A stretch of 28,795 bases of DNA from a virus, in IMG/VR virus record IMGVR_UViG_3300029263_000608, positions 1-28,795 of that record. One strand, given 5' to 3'. Each line of letters starts with the position of its first letter. Within the stretch, counting starts at the first letter, position 1. The position numbers and the translations under genes were made by a program. Below, in pieces: positions 15,706-24,199 of this stretch. Below the pieces are notes generated by a model, which saw only the letters and a list, made by a program, of their open reading frames with translations, searched no databases and was not told the origin of the DNA.

Positions 15706-17166
15706 TTATGCATCTTGGAATAAGAAGAAGTTGTTTGCACCTAAAGTACATACAGCTCTTTCACTCAAGAAGTTCACTTCCATTGCATCTAAGTCACTTG
15801 TTCTTGCACCACCAGCTGAACCAGTAATCCAAGACTTGTAACGTCTGTCTTCAGTTTCTGAAGCTCTGTAACGAACATGTAAAAATGGTCTCTTAGCGTT
15901 CTTACCTAAGATTTGATCATATACAGTTGTAGAACCAGCTGGAACTAAAAGTCCATTGATTTTACCTGCATTAAGACCACCTCTCATAGTAGGATCGTTT
16001 AAGTATTTCCAGTCAGACTTGTAGAAGTCATAACCTCTACGGAATCCTGTGAAACCTAAATTAAGAGCCATGTCTTTATCATTATCAAATAAACCATAAG
16101 AAGTACCACCTGCTCCATAAGAGTTTTGTGATGCTAACATATCGTCAATGTCAAATGAAAATTGTCTGTCTACAAAAATAACATTTTCTTCAATAGATCC
16201 TTGCTTGTCAAGTCTTTGAATAATGTTATCAAATTGAGCTAAAGTTGTTGGGTTTCCACCACCGAATACATTACCTCTATTTCCTACTACAAAGAAAATC
16301 CCTTCAGAACCAGACTCATTAACTACAGAAGCTCCTGCTGCTGTACTTTGTAAGTAATCTCCTGCTCCAGAACCTGCTGCTGCTGGTACTGCTTCAATCA
16401 TTGCTGTTTCTAAGTAATCTTCAAAACGTAATCTTGTATCGTGTTCAGATTTTAAATACCATAAGTATCCAGATGCACCACCTTCAGATGTAACTTCAAT
16501 CCATCCAATTTGAGCCATGTCAGAACCAGAAACAGAATACTTGTCTTTGATAATGATTGGTTTGTTTTGGAAAATGAAATCATCAGCTTCTAATGAACCA
16601 ACCATTCCGTTTACACCTTTTGCAAATTCAGAACCGTATACAAAAATATCACATGAAATTCCTGCTGCCATTGCTTGACCGCCACCTTCATAATATGCTA
16701 TTGTTACTACGTTTGGATTTGCAGCTGTTGGAGCTACAGAAATAATACCTTTGTTCTGTAAAGTTGAACCAGCTGTATTATCAGATACCATTACAGTTTG
16801 ACCAGCTCTAAGAGCAGCCTGACTTGATGTTCCACCTAAAGCTGGGTTGAAGTTTGAAATGTTGTTTGGAATTGTCCAAACAGCAGTGTCAACTCCAGCA
16901 GCTCCTGCTGATGTACATGCTTGATATTTAGTGTGTAATCTTCCTTGTTCTGCCCATTTGATAAGGTCAGAAGTTGAAGGCATTTCAGCTCCTACCATTC
17001 TTAAGAATGAAGCTACTGATCTATTTCCATAACGCTCAAATTCCTTTTCGTAAGTATCTGGAAGATACTGATTTAAGAAATCAAAGTTAGTTATGTAGTT
17101 TGTTGATAAAGGAGTTTGTTGCGCACTTGGCTGCAAGTCAAATCCTGGGGCTACATTTACTGCCAT
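15706..17166 (-). CDS. Major capsid protein
   Basis: The 486-aa product has the size and placement of an HK97-fold capsid protein: after terminase, portal and scaffold, and with its own terminator. The N-terminus (TNYITNFDFLNQYLPDTYEK, then RYGNRSVASFLRM) resembles capsid proteins of marine Bacteroidota phages. It also contains RLRFEDYLETAMIEAVPAAA, a long helix-like segment reminiscent of the spine helix, and conserved C-terminal blocks (LHVRYRASETEDRRYKSWIT). Alternating beta-rich stretches with few Lys residues fit a shell protein. No protease domain or delta-domain is obvious. The leader is A-rich with no Shine-Dalgarno sequence. I am confident about the role from context, less so about the exact fold. 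Confidence 0.88.
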   Translation of the reverse strand: MAVNVAPGFDLQPSAQQTPLSTNYITNFDFLNQYLPDTYEKEFERYGNRSVASFLRMVGAEMPSTSDLIKWAEQGRLHTKYQACTSAGAAGVDTAVWTIPNNISNFNPALGGTSSQAALRAGQTVMVSDNTAGSTLQNKGIISVAPTAANPNVVTIAYYEGGGQAMAAGISCDIFVYGSEFAKGVNGMVGSLEADDFIFQNKPIIIKDKYSVSGSDMAQIGWIEVTSEGGASGYLWYLKSEHDTRLRFEDYLETAMIEAVPAAAGSGAGDYLQSTAAGASVVNESGSEGIFFVVGNRGNVFGGGNPTTLAQFDNIIQRLDKQGSIEENVIFVDRQFSFDIDDMLASQNSYGAGGTSYGLFDNDKDMALNLGFTGFRRGYDFYKSDWKYLNDPTMRGGLNAGKINGLLVPAGSTTVYDQILGKNAKRPFLHVRYRASETEDRRYKSWITGSAGGARTSDLDAMEVNFLSERAVCTLGANNFFLFQDA

Positions 17167-17183
17167 AATTTGTTTTTTTAAAA

Positions 17184-18335
17184 TTAATTATTTTTTCTAC
17201 TTTTAATTTTGAGTCCTCTTCCACTGTCGTTACTTGAATTCATAGGTCTAATCGTAATTCCATTTTTAGAAACCGATTGAGATTGTTGTCTAAGATCCAT
17301 ATTAATGTTTTTTGATTTTCTTGAAACATTATCTACAGTCGCAGCAACTCCTTGTTCGTAAAAGTGTTTAGCAAACTTATCAGGATTCATTGCCACAGAC
17401 AATGCTTTGTGATAGCCTTTAGCATCTGCAATTAAACCATCTTTATCCATAAATTTGTTAACGAAATTGTTAACGTCAGATTGAACATTTTTAAGTTCTT
17501 GTGCATCTCCTGGTTTAAAAGAAATATTTTTATCACCAACTGAAAACTCAAAACCTTTGAATTCGTTGTTAAAAACCGACTCGGTTTTATCTAAGAAATA
17601 ATTATATCTTTTAGTATTTGCATCCGTAACACTTTCGGATTCCTCTATATACTTTTTATAAGCATTAATTTTTTCTTGTTGATCTTCTGATAACCCATTC
17701 CCACTTGACTCAAGAGGAACTTTATACTTATCTTTCTGTTCATTAAGAAACTTTTTTGCCTTAGAAAGTTCTCGTTTTTTTGCTAATTTTATTTTTCTAA
17801 TATCTTTTTCATCATCTAAGTCTTCGTCATATGAAAACTTATCTTCAATAATGTCATTAATATCATCTGAGTCTAAACCTTCTTCAGTCGACTCATAATA
17901 ATTAGCAAGTACAGCATTATCGTCCATATCATCAATGTCTTTTTGTAAATTATAAAAGTCATTAATACCACGCCCAGTTTCCTGCTTGTACTTTAAATAC
18001 TTAGATACGTCTTCTGGTAAATCAGAATTTGCCTCTTTTTCCGCAAATAATTCATCAACAGAATTGATATTTTTATTGTATCTTTTCTTTATATATGAAA
18101 TAACATCATCATCATTTAATTCTGGTATAGATGTTTCTTCATTCTTAGTTTCATCAACCGATGTTTCTTCGGTAGTTGAATTTTCTTTATTACTAAAATC
18201 TATTCTATCAATAGAGTTATCTTCAACTTCTTTTTGCTCAAATTGTTCTTCGTGTTCTTTTAACAAAGTCTCTTCAACTTGCGCTCTTGATTTTTCTTCA
18301 ACATTTCCGTCTACTGCTTTTACTGTAAATTCCAT
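17184..18335 (-). CDS. Acidic scaffold-like head assembly protein
   Basis: The 383-aa protein is very acidic in its first half (for example NDDDVISYIKKRYNKNINSV, DDMDDNAVLANYYESTEEG, DEDLDDEKD), with long charged helices, then a basic helical middle (KLAKKRELSKAKKFLNEQK). It ends in a basic Ser/Asn-rich tail (GRGLKIKSRKNN). No catalytic motif is visible. Its position between portal and capsid, acidic helical character and basic C-terminus are those of a phage scaffolding protein, whose C-terminal basic part usually contacts the capsid protein. A TAACTTTG promoter element lies 17 bases upstream. A minor virion protein is the alternative. Confidence 0.72.
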   Translation of the reverse strand: MEFTVKAVDGNVEEKSRAQVEETLLKEHEEQFEQKEVEDNSIDRIDFSNKENSTTEETSVDETKNEETSIPELNDDDVISYIKKRYNKNINSVDELFAEKEANSDLPEDVSKYLKYKQETGRGINDFYNLQKDIDDMDDNAVLANYYESTEEGLDSDDINDIIEDKFSYDEDLDDEKDIRKIKLAKKRELSKAKKFLNEQKDKYKVPLESSGNGLSEDQQEKINAYKKYIEESESVTDANTKRYNYFLDKTESVFNNEFKGFEFSVGDKNISFKPGDAQELKNVQSDVNNFVNKFMDKDGLIADAKGYHKALSVAMNPDKFAKHFYEQGVAATVDNVSRKSKNINMDLRQQSQSVSKNGITIRPMNSSNDSGRGLKIKSRKNN

Positions 18336-18351
18336 TTGATTTTATTTTTAA

Positions 18352-18359
18352 CAAAGTTA
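18352..18359 (-). promoter_or_regulatory. Bacteroidota-type -7 element TAACTTTG before the scaffold-capsid genes
   Basis: It matches TAnnTTTG within the 53-base gap between portal and scaffold genes, 17 bases upstream of the scaffold ATG. The flanking bases differ from the extended motif at 4289, 13157 and 14763, and no -33 box is present, so it is the weakest of the set along with 25048. Confidence 0.4.
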
Positions 18360-18388
18360 ATACTAATTTAATTATAATTTTAGACTAT

Positions 18389-20824
18389 TTATCTTGGGTT
18401 AAATTCTGCTAAATCAAACCCATCTAAACTATCTTCGTTAGATTCAAAATTTATAGCTGGTAAATCTCTTTTTTTCTGTTCAATCATTTTAGAGGTTTGC
18501 GTTGACTGCTGACTAATTCTATCATTCTTTGCAGTCTCTCTTTCATTTTCTCTGTTCTTTAAGTTTTGACCATCCAAACCTTTTAACTGCATTTGCATTT
18601 CAAATTCTACTTGCATTAACTCTTGTTTTAATTGAGCTTCTCTTTGTAATTTTTGAATATCGAAAGCAATCTCTGCTTCCTTAACAGCAATCTTAGATTG
18701 AGTCTCAGCTTCATTAGCTTGCATAGCCATTTGAGCAGCAGCTTGTTGCGCTTGCATTTGCATTTGAGCTTGCATTTGTTGTTGTTGTGCTTGAGTTTGT
18801 TGTTCAGCTAATTGCTTGGCTTTTCTTTTTACTTTAAGTAATTGATTAGCCATTTTTAAATTAGAAATTTCCCTAATATCAATAGCGTCTTCAAGATTAA
18901 TATCTGATTTAGATAAGGCCATTTGAATGTTTTGTTCCAACATAGCTTTTTCTTCTTCATCTGGCATTAATTCTATAAACACACCAAAGTCATAAAGATA
19001 TAAATTTTTAATATCTTCAATTATACTTAGATTATATTTACCTATTTGCATTGCAAACTCATCTTTAAAATCAGCAAACTCTAAAACATCTGCTGTTCTA
19101 ATAGATAAACATTCTGCTAAAGTTTTTGTAATATATAGACTTGCATTTAAAATATGTCTTGTAGCTACATTAGAATTTAATGCTGCTAACTTTTGTACAC
19201 CAACTAATGAATTAGGATCAGGACTTGATCCATCACGAGCTTCATTTAATCCAGTTACAGACCTAATCATATCCATGTAATGATTATAATTACCAATAAG
19301 CATTTGCATTTTACTTGCGCCACTATTTGCAGTTAACTGAGTAATTGGAACTCTTGCATTATTATATTCACCATCTTGCGTGTAACTTCTACCAATAACA
19401 CTACCTGTTTGAAAATACAAACGTAATGCATCTTCAGGATTATATGCGTTACCAGTTCCTAAGTCTACTTCATTTAAACCATCAGCATCAATAAACACAC
19501 CGTCTGGAACTACCCTTGCAACTACTTGTTGTATTTTTAGGTGACTAATTTGAATTAAATCAGCAAAAGGTATCATTCTTTTTACTAAAGACTCTAACTG
19601 TCCTTTGTACATTTTTGGCGCACACGCAACATAGTTAGGCATAGCATATTGACTTGCTGATTTTGGTCTAACCATATTTTCTCCAAGTTTCCATTGAAGC
19701 ATAATATTAGTTCCCATTACCATAATACCATCATACCATACATCAATAGTCTTAGTGATTTTTTCAAAGCCACCCTCATCCATCATTTCTTGAGGTGGAT
19801 TAAATTGATCATCTTTTTCAACAGTCTTAAATGTACCGTCTGCCATACTTTTCTTTTTATAAACAAAAGTATGTGTAGTCTTATAATTAAAATATAATAA
19901 AGTAGCAGTGTCTCTATGAAACATACTATTCTCATAAAATTGTGCAGAATTATAGTAGTCATACCATGACTGACTATATTTTGAAATTTCATCTAAATCT
20001 TCGTTAGTTAAATCAGGATCAATTTTTATTAATTCTGTAATTGGAACAGTTTTTATTTCTCCCCAATAGAAAGTATCTTTAAAGTAAGGATCTTCAGTGT
20101 AACTATAAACAACATTTGCTGGATCAACATACTCTACTCTTACACCTTCTCCTGGTAAAAATATATGTTTTGCCATTCCAATACCTAAACAAGTAATGTC
20201 ATAATCAACTCTTTTTCTTGTGTCGTTATAATGACTTGCTTGAAATAAAGTATCTATAGCTTCTTCAGTAGCAATTTCGATAGATGGCTTATAATTCATT
20301 TGCATGAAAAGCTCTAACTCTGCATCTGTTTCTGGTAAATCTTCTTCCTTAGTTTGAAATACATTAACACCAAAATCATCTTCAACTTGTTGAAGTAAAG
20401 GTTTTGCAAGCATGTCACCTTCAATCATCTCTTGATATTGGTTCCGTTTTTCAGCTGATAATGCATCTTGCGCAACTGCCTTAACTTTAAACATCCTGTC
20501 ATTCATCCCATTGACTACAATGTCAACAAATTTTGGAATAATAGGTACTGGCGTCCAGTCTAAATTTAAATAACTTAAATCACCATCAATTGCTAATTCA
20601 TTTTTATATTTAGCTACAGACTGTTCTCCACGAGCATATAATCTTAAACGATTAAAGTCTCCCCATTGAGAATAAAATCTACAAGAGCCACTGTCTTTTC
20701 TAAACCATTCATATTGTATTGCTTGTCCCACTTGAAGTCCAAACTCCATTGAATCTTTAACGGAGTCTGATGCAAATTGGTCTGGAAATGCAGAAGAATT
20801 TACTTGTATCTTTACGTCTTTCAT
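18389..20824 (-). CDS. Portal protein
   Basis: The 811-aa protein carries blocks typical of the large portal family of crAss-like and marine podoviruses: NRLRLYARGEQSVAKYKNEL (about 58-77), LDWTPVPIIPKFVDIVVNG (88-106), RKRVDYDITCLGIGMAKHIF, VEYVDPANVVYSYTEDPYF, and a stem/crown-like region with VTGLNEARDGSSPDPNSLVG. The C-terminal part (about 670-770) is a Gln/Met/Ala-rich coiled coil (TQAQQQQMQAQMQMQAQQAA), fitting an extended barrel. It follows the terminase with no gap, the standard packaging-motor order. It forms the dodecameric DNA channel at one capsid vertex. Length is well above the T7 portal (about 536 aa) and fits crAss-like portals. Confidence 0.93.
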   Translation of the reverse strand: MKDVKIQVNSSAFPDQFASDSVKDSMEFGLQVGQAIQYEWFRKDSGSCRFYSQWGDFNRLRLYARGEQSVAKYKNELAIDGDLSYLNLDWTPVPIIPKFVDIVVNGMNDRMFKVKAVAQDALSAEKRNQYQEMIEGDMLAKPLLQQVEDDFGVNVFQTKEEDLPETDAELELFMQMNYKPSIEIATEEAIDTLFQASHYNDTRKRVDYDITCLGIGMAKHIFLPGEGVRVEYVDPANVVYSYTEDPYFKDTFYWGEIKTVPITELIKIDPDLTNEDLDEISKYSQSWYDYYNSAQFYENSMFHRDTATLLYFNYKTTHTFVYKKKSMADGTFKTVEKDDQFNPPQEMMDEGGFEKITKTIDVWYDGIMVMGTNIMLQWKLGENMVRPKSASQYAMPNYVACAPKMYKGQLESLVKRMIPFADLIQISHLKIQQVVARVVPDGVFIDADGLNEVDLGTGNAYNPEDALRLYFQTGSVIGRSYTQDGEYNNARVPITQLTANSGASKMQMLIGNYNHYMDMIRSVTGLNEARDGSSPDPNSLVGVQKLAALNSNVATRHILNASLYITKTLAECLSIRTADVLEFADFKDEFAMQIGKYNLSIIEDIKNLYLYDFGVFIELMPDEEEKAMLEQNIQMALSKSDINLEDAIDIREISNLKMANQLLKVKRKAKQLAEQQTQAQQQQMQAQMQMQAQQAAAQMAMQANEAETQSKIAVKEAEIAFDIQKLQREAQLKQELMQVEFEMQMQLKGLDGQNLKNRENERETAKNDRISQQSTQTSKMIEQKKRDLPAINFESNEDSLDGFDLAEFNPR

Positions 20825-23071
20825 TTATTTAAGTAATTGACTAACTGAATTCGTGTTATTATATCTTGCAAAGTTAATGCTTATTTTCGATTTTTCTTTA
20901 GCAGGTGTATATAGGTGTTTTTGATTAGCCATAATTGCTAATCCAGAACTAATTGACGCATCAAACTTTGTTCGATTATTGATATCAAATTTTGCCCAAT
21001 CCTCTAAAGTTCTTTGAAAATACATTATACCCATTTCATCACTGTCTCTATAATTTTCAATTAAATCTAAACCAACATTTTTTTCTATATATGATTCTAT
21101 TGCAGAGGCGTGTGATTGTTTTACATCTTCACTTGAATTGGGAATCCCACCTAATTCTTTTTCTGTTTTAGATAATTTATTAAATGTTTTATCAGGTCTA
21201 TTTATACTATAACCTCTATAGCCTCTATTTTTTAAATGATACAATAAACGAGGTTTATTATTTTCACATAATATTGGCATTCCATAAAACACACAAGCCA
21301 TTAATATTTCTTCAAAAAATATTTCTGCTGTTTGTGGCCGAGCTATATATTCTAAAAAGAATTCATTGCTTGGCGCGTTATCCATATTAAACTTAGTCAT
21401 ACCATGTAGAGAACCATTTGATCCTTTACCAACTACAACTCCTGAAATATCATATGAATCACAACCAAATGAACCAACGTGTTCATTACCTGGATATTTT
21501 CTTCCATTTTTTATTATTAAATTATTTTGCAATGACCTTTCAGGTAACCAAGATACAAAAAATCTTCCTCTTTTATCAGGACTCCATATTACTCGACTAT
21601 CTAAAATTCCATTTTCCCAAGAAAAAGATCCTTGAGTTATATTTTGACCCATAATTAAAGAGTCATTATAATCTATTTGTTGATATATTTTAGTTAAATT
21701 GAATAATGATTGTTTACTCTCATCTCTAAATGCATGAGATTCAGTTCTTGGGAACTGTCTGTAAAATTCATTTAACGCATCTGGATCATTAGATAAAGAA
21801 TCCACTTCGTTTTGCCAATAGTTTATAGCGCCTTGATGTATCATTTCCCCATCAATACCCAGCTTGGGTATTTTTGGGTTTTCAAAAACTGGCATACCAT
21901 ACATATCAATAAATCCTTCCATATTCCATTCCATAGGAATAAACAGACTATACAATCCGCTTTTTGTTTGTCCGTTTGAGTTACGTTTAGTAACATCAGA
22001 GTCGTAGTATAATTTTTTAAAATTAGCGCCACCTTTATCTAAAGCATTTGAAGTTGAACCCATCATACACTTTCCAATAATCTTGCTACCTAAACGTAAA
22101 CATGTTTTTGTAATACCCCAGTTTTTAATAATACTGTTAGGTTTTTCCCACTTTCCACTTTCATCATGTATTAAAAGTTTTAATTTTTCCCCATCATAAC
22201 TGTTATCACCAGTGTTTTTCCAGTCAATAGTGGTATCTAATCCTTCAACTAAATCTGTATCTTCTTCATACATGTTTTTTTTAGTAATCTTTGCTGCTGG
22301 AACTCTATAAGCTAATTCAGTTTTTGGCTTATCCATACCATCTTGTATGGGCTTAAAAAAGAAAGGATAATTATTTGATATTGGAACAACTTTATCGGTA
22401 AACATTTTTTTAGCATCCGCACCTGTCTTAGATAATATTCCAATACGAGCATCCTTAGTAATAGTACCTGTATTGGCACACTCCTCACTTCCCATATAAG
22501 AAAAACCTGAACGTCTAATTTTTAAATAATCATTACCAAAACTTCTTTTATCGGCCTTGCAAGCTTCCCAATGTATATAAAAAATTCTGTTTGCTTCCCT
22601 AAAGTCAGGTAGACCAACATCAATTTTAGTATGCTGTATGTACATCCAGTGAGAACCAGTTATATACGTTGGAATTCCATTGTTTTTGAACCAGTAACCT
22701 TTTTCTCTGTACTCAAATTGTTGTTCTATATAATCAATCCATTCATTTTTAAAACTTGAAGGAGTATTGTGCCATTGAAAAATAGACTTTATTTTTTTTA
22801 AAGGTTTTGGTATTTCTTGAGGAGACCAATATTGATCGGCAGAAACTTTACTTTTTATATAAATTTCATTTTCTAATTTAGGAAGAGCTATTCTTAACCC
22901 TTGAATAGAAATAATATTTCCTATTTTTCCAGTTTTAGAAATAACAACAAAATCATATTTTTCATTGTAGCCATAAATCCAAGTGTTAGCTTTGTTTTTG
23001 GTAGCTAAAACATTTTTAGGAACTATATTTTTAAGTTCTGTATATAATTTATTTTGAATTTCTTTCTGCAA
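20825..23071 (-). CDS. terL: Terminase large subunit (packaging ATPase-nuclease)
   Basis: This 748-aa protein powers DNA packaging and cuts the concatemer. The ATPase half shows a divergent Walker A (about 184-194, KIRRSGFSYMG), a Walker B (298-304, KLLIHDE) and a coupling motif (338-348, GSTSNALDKGG). Between these lies a stretch typical of marine phage terminases (TITKDARIGILSKTGADAKK). The RNase H-like nuclease half has a first acidic residue at D538 (GSFGCDSYDISG), a second block near 600-604 (ILCEN) and a third near 649-659 (DVKQSHASAIE). The start is TTG: an in-frame stop lies eight codons upstream and the next Met is residue 143, so TTG at 23071 is the best choice. It overlaps the 91-aa gene by 23 bases. 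An N-terminal extension of about 130 residues precedes the ATPase. Confidence 0.94.
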   Translation of the reverse strand: MQKEIQNKLYTELKNIVPKNVLATKNKANTWIYGYNEKYDFVVISKTGKIGNIISIQGLRIALPKLENEIYIKSKVSADQYWSPQEIPKPLKKIKSIFQWHNTPSSFKNEWIDYIEQQFEYREKGYWFKNNGIPTYITGSHWMYIQHTKIDVGLPDFREANRIFYIHWEACKADKRSFGNDYLKIRRSGFSYMGSEECANTGTITKDARIGILSKTGADAKKMFTDKVVPISNNYPFFFKPIQDGMDKPKTELAYRVPAAKITKKNMYEEDTDLVEGLDTTIDWKNTGDNSYDGEKLKLLIHDESGKWEKPNSIIKNWGITKTCLRLGSKIIGKCMMGSTSNALDKGGANFKKLYYDSDVTKRNSNGQTKSGLYSLFIPMEWNMEGFIDMYGMPVFENPKIPKLGIDGEMIHQGAINYWQNEVDSLSNDPDALNEFYRQFPRTESHAFRDESKQSLFNLTKIYQQIDYNDSLIMGQNITQGSFSWENGILDSRVIWSPDKRGRFFVSWLPERSLQNNLIIKNGRKYPGNEHVGSFGCDSYDISGVVVGKGSNGSLHGMTKFNMDNAPSNEFFLEYIARPQTAEIFFEEILMACVFYGMPILCENNKPRLLYHLKNRGYRGYSINRPDKTFNKLSKTEKELGGIPNSSEDVKQSHASAIESYIEKNVGLDLIENYRDSDEMGIMYFQRTLEDWAKFDINNRTKFDASISSGLAIMANQKHLYTPAKEKSKISINFARYNNTNSVSQLLK

Positions 23072-23324
23072 ATCCTTTTGGTGTGTTATTTATTTTAGTG
23101 TCAACCCCCTCTAATAAATCGTTTTCTTCTTGTATTTTTTTTAGAATTTCAAAAGCATCCATAATACAAAGTTTTTTTGTTGCTGCTGCATTTTTTAATC
23201 TATCCGCAGCTAACTCATCATCTGTACCATATTTAATAATATCCTCCTTCGCCACTTTTATCAGCTGTATCACCGCCTTGTGTCCTGCTTCTATTATTTT
23301 TAATTTTGTTTCTTTTGTGTTCAT
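23049..23324 (-). CDS. Small helical protein before terminase; small-subunit candidate
   Basis: The 91-aa product is helical and charged, with a conserved-looking core (DELAADRLKNAAATKKLCIM, then DAFEILKKIQEEND) that I recall from proteins encoded just upstream of terminase in marine phages. It overlaps the terminase start by 23 bases and, at its 5' end, overlaps the 55-aa gene by 92 bases in another frame. Position and size fit a terminase small subunit, but no helix-turn-helix DNA-binding motif is obvious, so this is inference. It may instead be an assembly factor. Confidence 0.72.
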   Translation of the reverse strand: MNTKETKLKIIEAGHKAVIQLIKVAKEDIIKYGTDDELAADRLKNAAATKKLCIMDAFEILKKIQEENDLLEGVDTKINNTPKGFAERNSK

Positions 23325-23400
23325 TTTTAATACGTTTAACTTTTTTTAAAGGATAATTTTCTTCGTTTAAATCATCCATCCAATCCCATTCTCTACTCAT
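23233..23400 (-). CDS. Overlapping 55-aa basic protein (short gene)
   Basis: An ATG at 23400 forms an ATGA overlap with the stop of the GroES-like gene, a classic coupling arrangement. The frame runs 55 codons to a TAA at 23233. The product begins MSREWDWMDDLNEEN and then becomes very basic (KKVKRIKNEHKRNKIKNNRS) with a Gly-rich end (GGDTADKSGEGGYY). Its last 92 bases overlap the 91-aa gene in a different frame. Without it there would be a 72-base unexplained gap in an otherwise tightly packed operon. The acidic-aromatic head with basic tail suggests a nucleic-acid or protein-binding peptide; the function is unknown. Confidence 0.65.
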   Translation of the reverse strand: MSREWDWMDDLNEENYPLKKVKRIKNEHKRNKIKNNRSRTQGGDTADKSGEGGYY

Positions 23401-23966
23401 AACACAACTGTTATATTTTTAGTAAACATACGGTATAGTTTTTCATCATCTACAATAAACTCATATTCTGATTCTGGCTCATATAAAACTTCATCACCAA
23501 TTTTAACTCCTTTTTTTATTAACTCATCATTAATATACCTAACAGTACCCCTTAATGGTTCGTTCTTAGAGTTTTTATTTAAATAAGACTCTTGAGCTTT
23601 TAATGGTTTAATAAAACAGTATTTACTATACCCCATCCAATTAGATTCATCTTTAGTTTTGTAAAGATAAAATTGATCAGGATCGACAAAGAATAGATCA
23701 TCTTTAAAAAAGCTTTTACCACTCTTTCTGCGCCCATACATGTCGTTGTAAAACTTAAATACATTATGATGTACTAAAAGTATATCGCCCTCTCTAACAG
23801 GACCTGTGTAGTTTATAGGAGTTGCTATTACAATAGCAAAACGATTAGAAGATTTGTGGTCTTCTTCTGAAGTACTTGTAATAAAGTCTACGTTACCATA
23901 GGACTTAATATTATCGTATCTTCTATTGTTATAGGGTTTAACAATAAACGAGTATGGAGATTTCAT
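23397..23966 (-). CDS. GroES-like co-chaperonin candidate with two fused domains
   Basis: The 189-aa protein appears to contain two GroES-type beta-barrel halves. Domain 1 (about 6-103) has FIVKPYNNRR, AIVIATP and PVREGDILLVHHNVF. Domain 2 (about 116-189) has YCFIKPL, LRGTVRYIND, KIGDEVLYEPESEYEFIVDD and a C-terminal EKLYRMFTKNITVVL, which parallels the GroES ending in which a GD-V-L-F strand is followed by an I-D-G-E-E-L hairpin and a D-I-L-A-V end. Residues 123-138 could be the mobile loop that docks to GroEL. Phage co-chaperonins such as T4 gp31 help host GroEL fold the capsid protein. The gene is upstream of terminase and shares a base with the preceding gene (TAATG). The fold call is by eye and could be wrong. 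Confidence 0.6.
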   Translation of the reverse strand: MKSPYSFIVKPYNNRRYDNIKSYGNVDFITSTSEEDHKSSNRFAIVIATPINYTGPVREGDILLVHHNVFKFYNDMYGRRKSGKSFFKDDLFFVDPDQFYLYKTKDESNWMGYSKYCFIKPLKAQESYLNKNSKNEPLRGTVRYINDELIKKGVKIGDEVLYEPESEYEFIVDDEKLYRMFTKNITVVL

Positions 23967-24190
23967 TAAAAATTTATATTATATTCTAAAGATATAGGTA
24001 AGGTGCATTTAAATTCTTTCCAAAGCATAACTTCATCTTGTTTCATAATCCAAATTTTATAAGACTCTGAAGAAACATCATGTTGAATAAGATGTATTCC
24101 ATAACTGCCTCCTAAAACATCCTGACCTACTATATAATGCATAGCGCCAGACTTATAGTCTGCTCCGATTGAAATTTTTCTTATGTCCAA
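23966..24190 (-). CDS. Small conserved phage protein of unknown function (74 aa), TTG start
   Basis: This short protein (ISIGADYKSGAMHYIVGQDV, GGSYGIHLIQHD, VMLWKEFKCTLPISLEYN) belongs to a small family I recall from marine Bacteroidota phages. The frame begins at TTG (24190): three codons upstream in the same frame is the TAA of the 181-aa gene, and the only internal Met that could serve as an early start is residue 17, which would cut into the conserved region. Its stop shares a base with the ATG of the GroES-like gene. It is soluble, beta-rich and has no known motif. Confidence 0.7.
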   Translation of the reverse strand: MDIRKISIGADYKSGAMHYIVGQDVLGGSYGIHLIQHDVSSESYKIWIMKQDEVMLWKEFKCTLPISLEYNINF

Positions 24191-24199
24191 TTTTTTAAA

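Noticed and set aside
15636-15827. Plus-strand open frames, here and in many other places (for example 2443-2829, 17986-18339, 21366-21635)
   Set aside because: They lie opposite well-supported minus-strand genes, have compositions typical of antisense frames (runs of Phe, Ser, Leu and Ile) and lack promoters or family motifs.
20869-20876. TAACTTTG on the minus strand near the terminase 3' end
   Set aside because: It lies inside coding sequence for a conserved-looking segment, has no -33 box, and portal follows terminase with no gap, so a separate promoter is not needed; it is probably chance.
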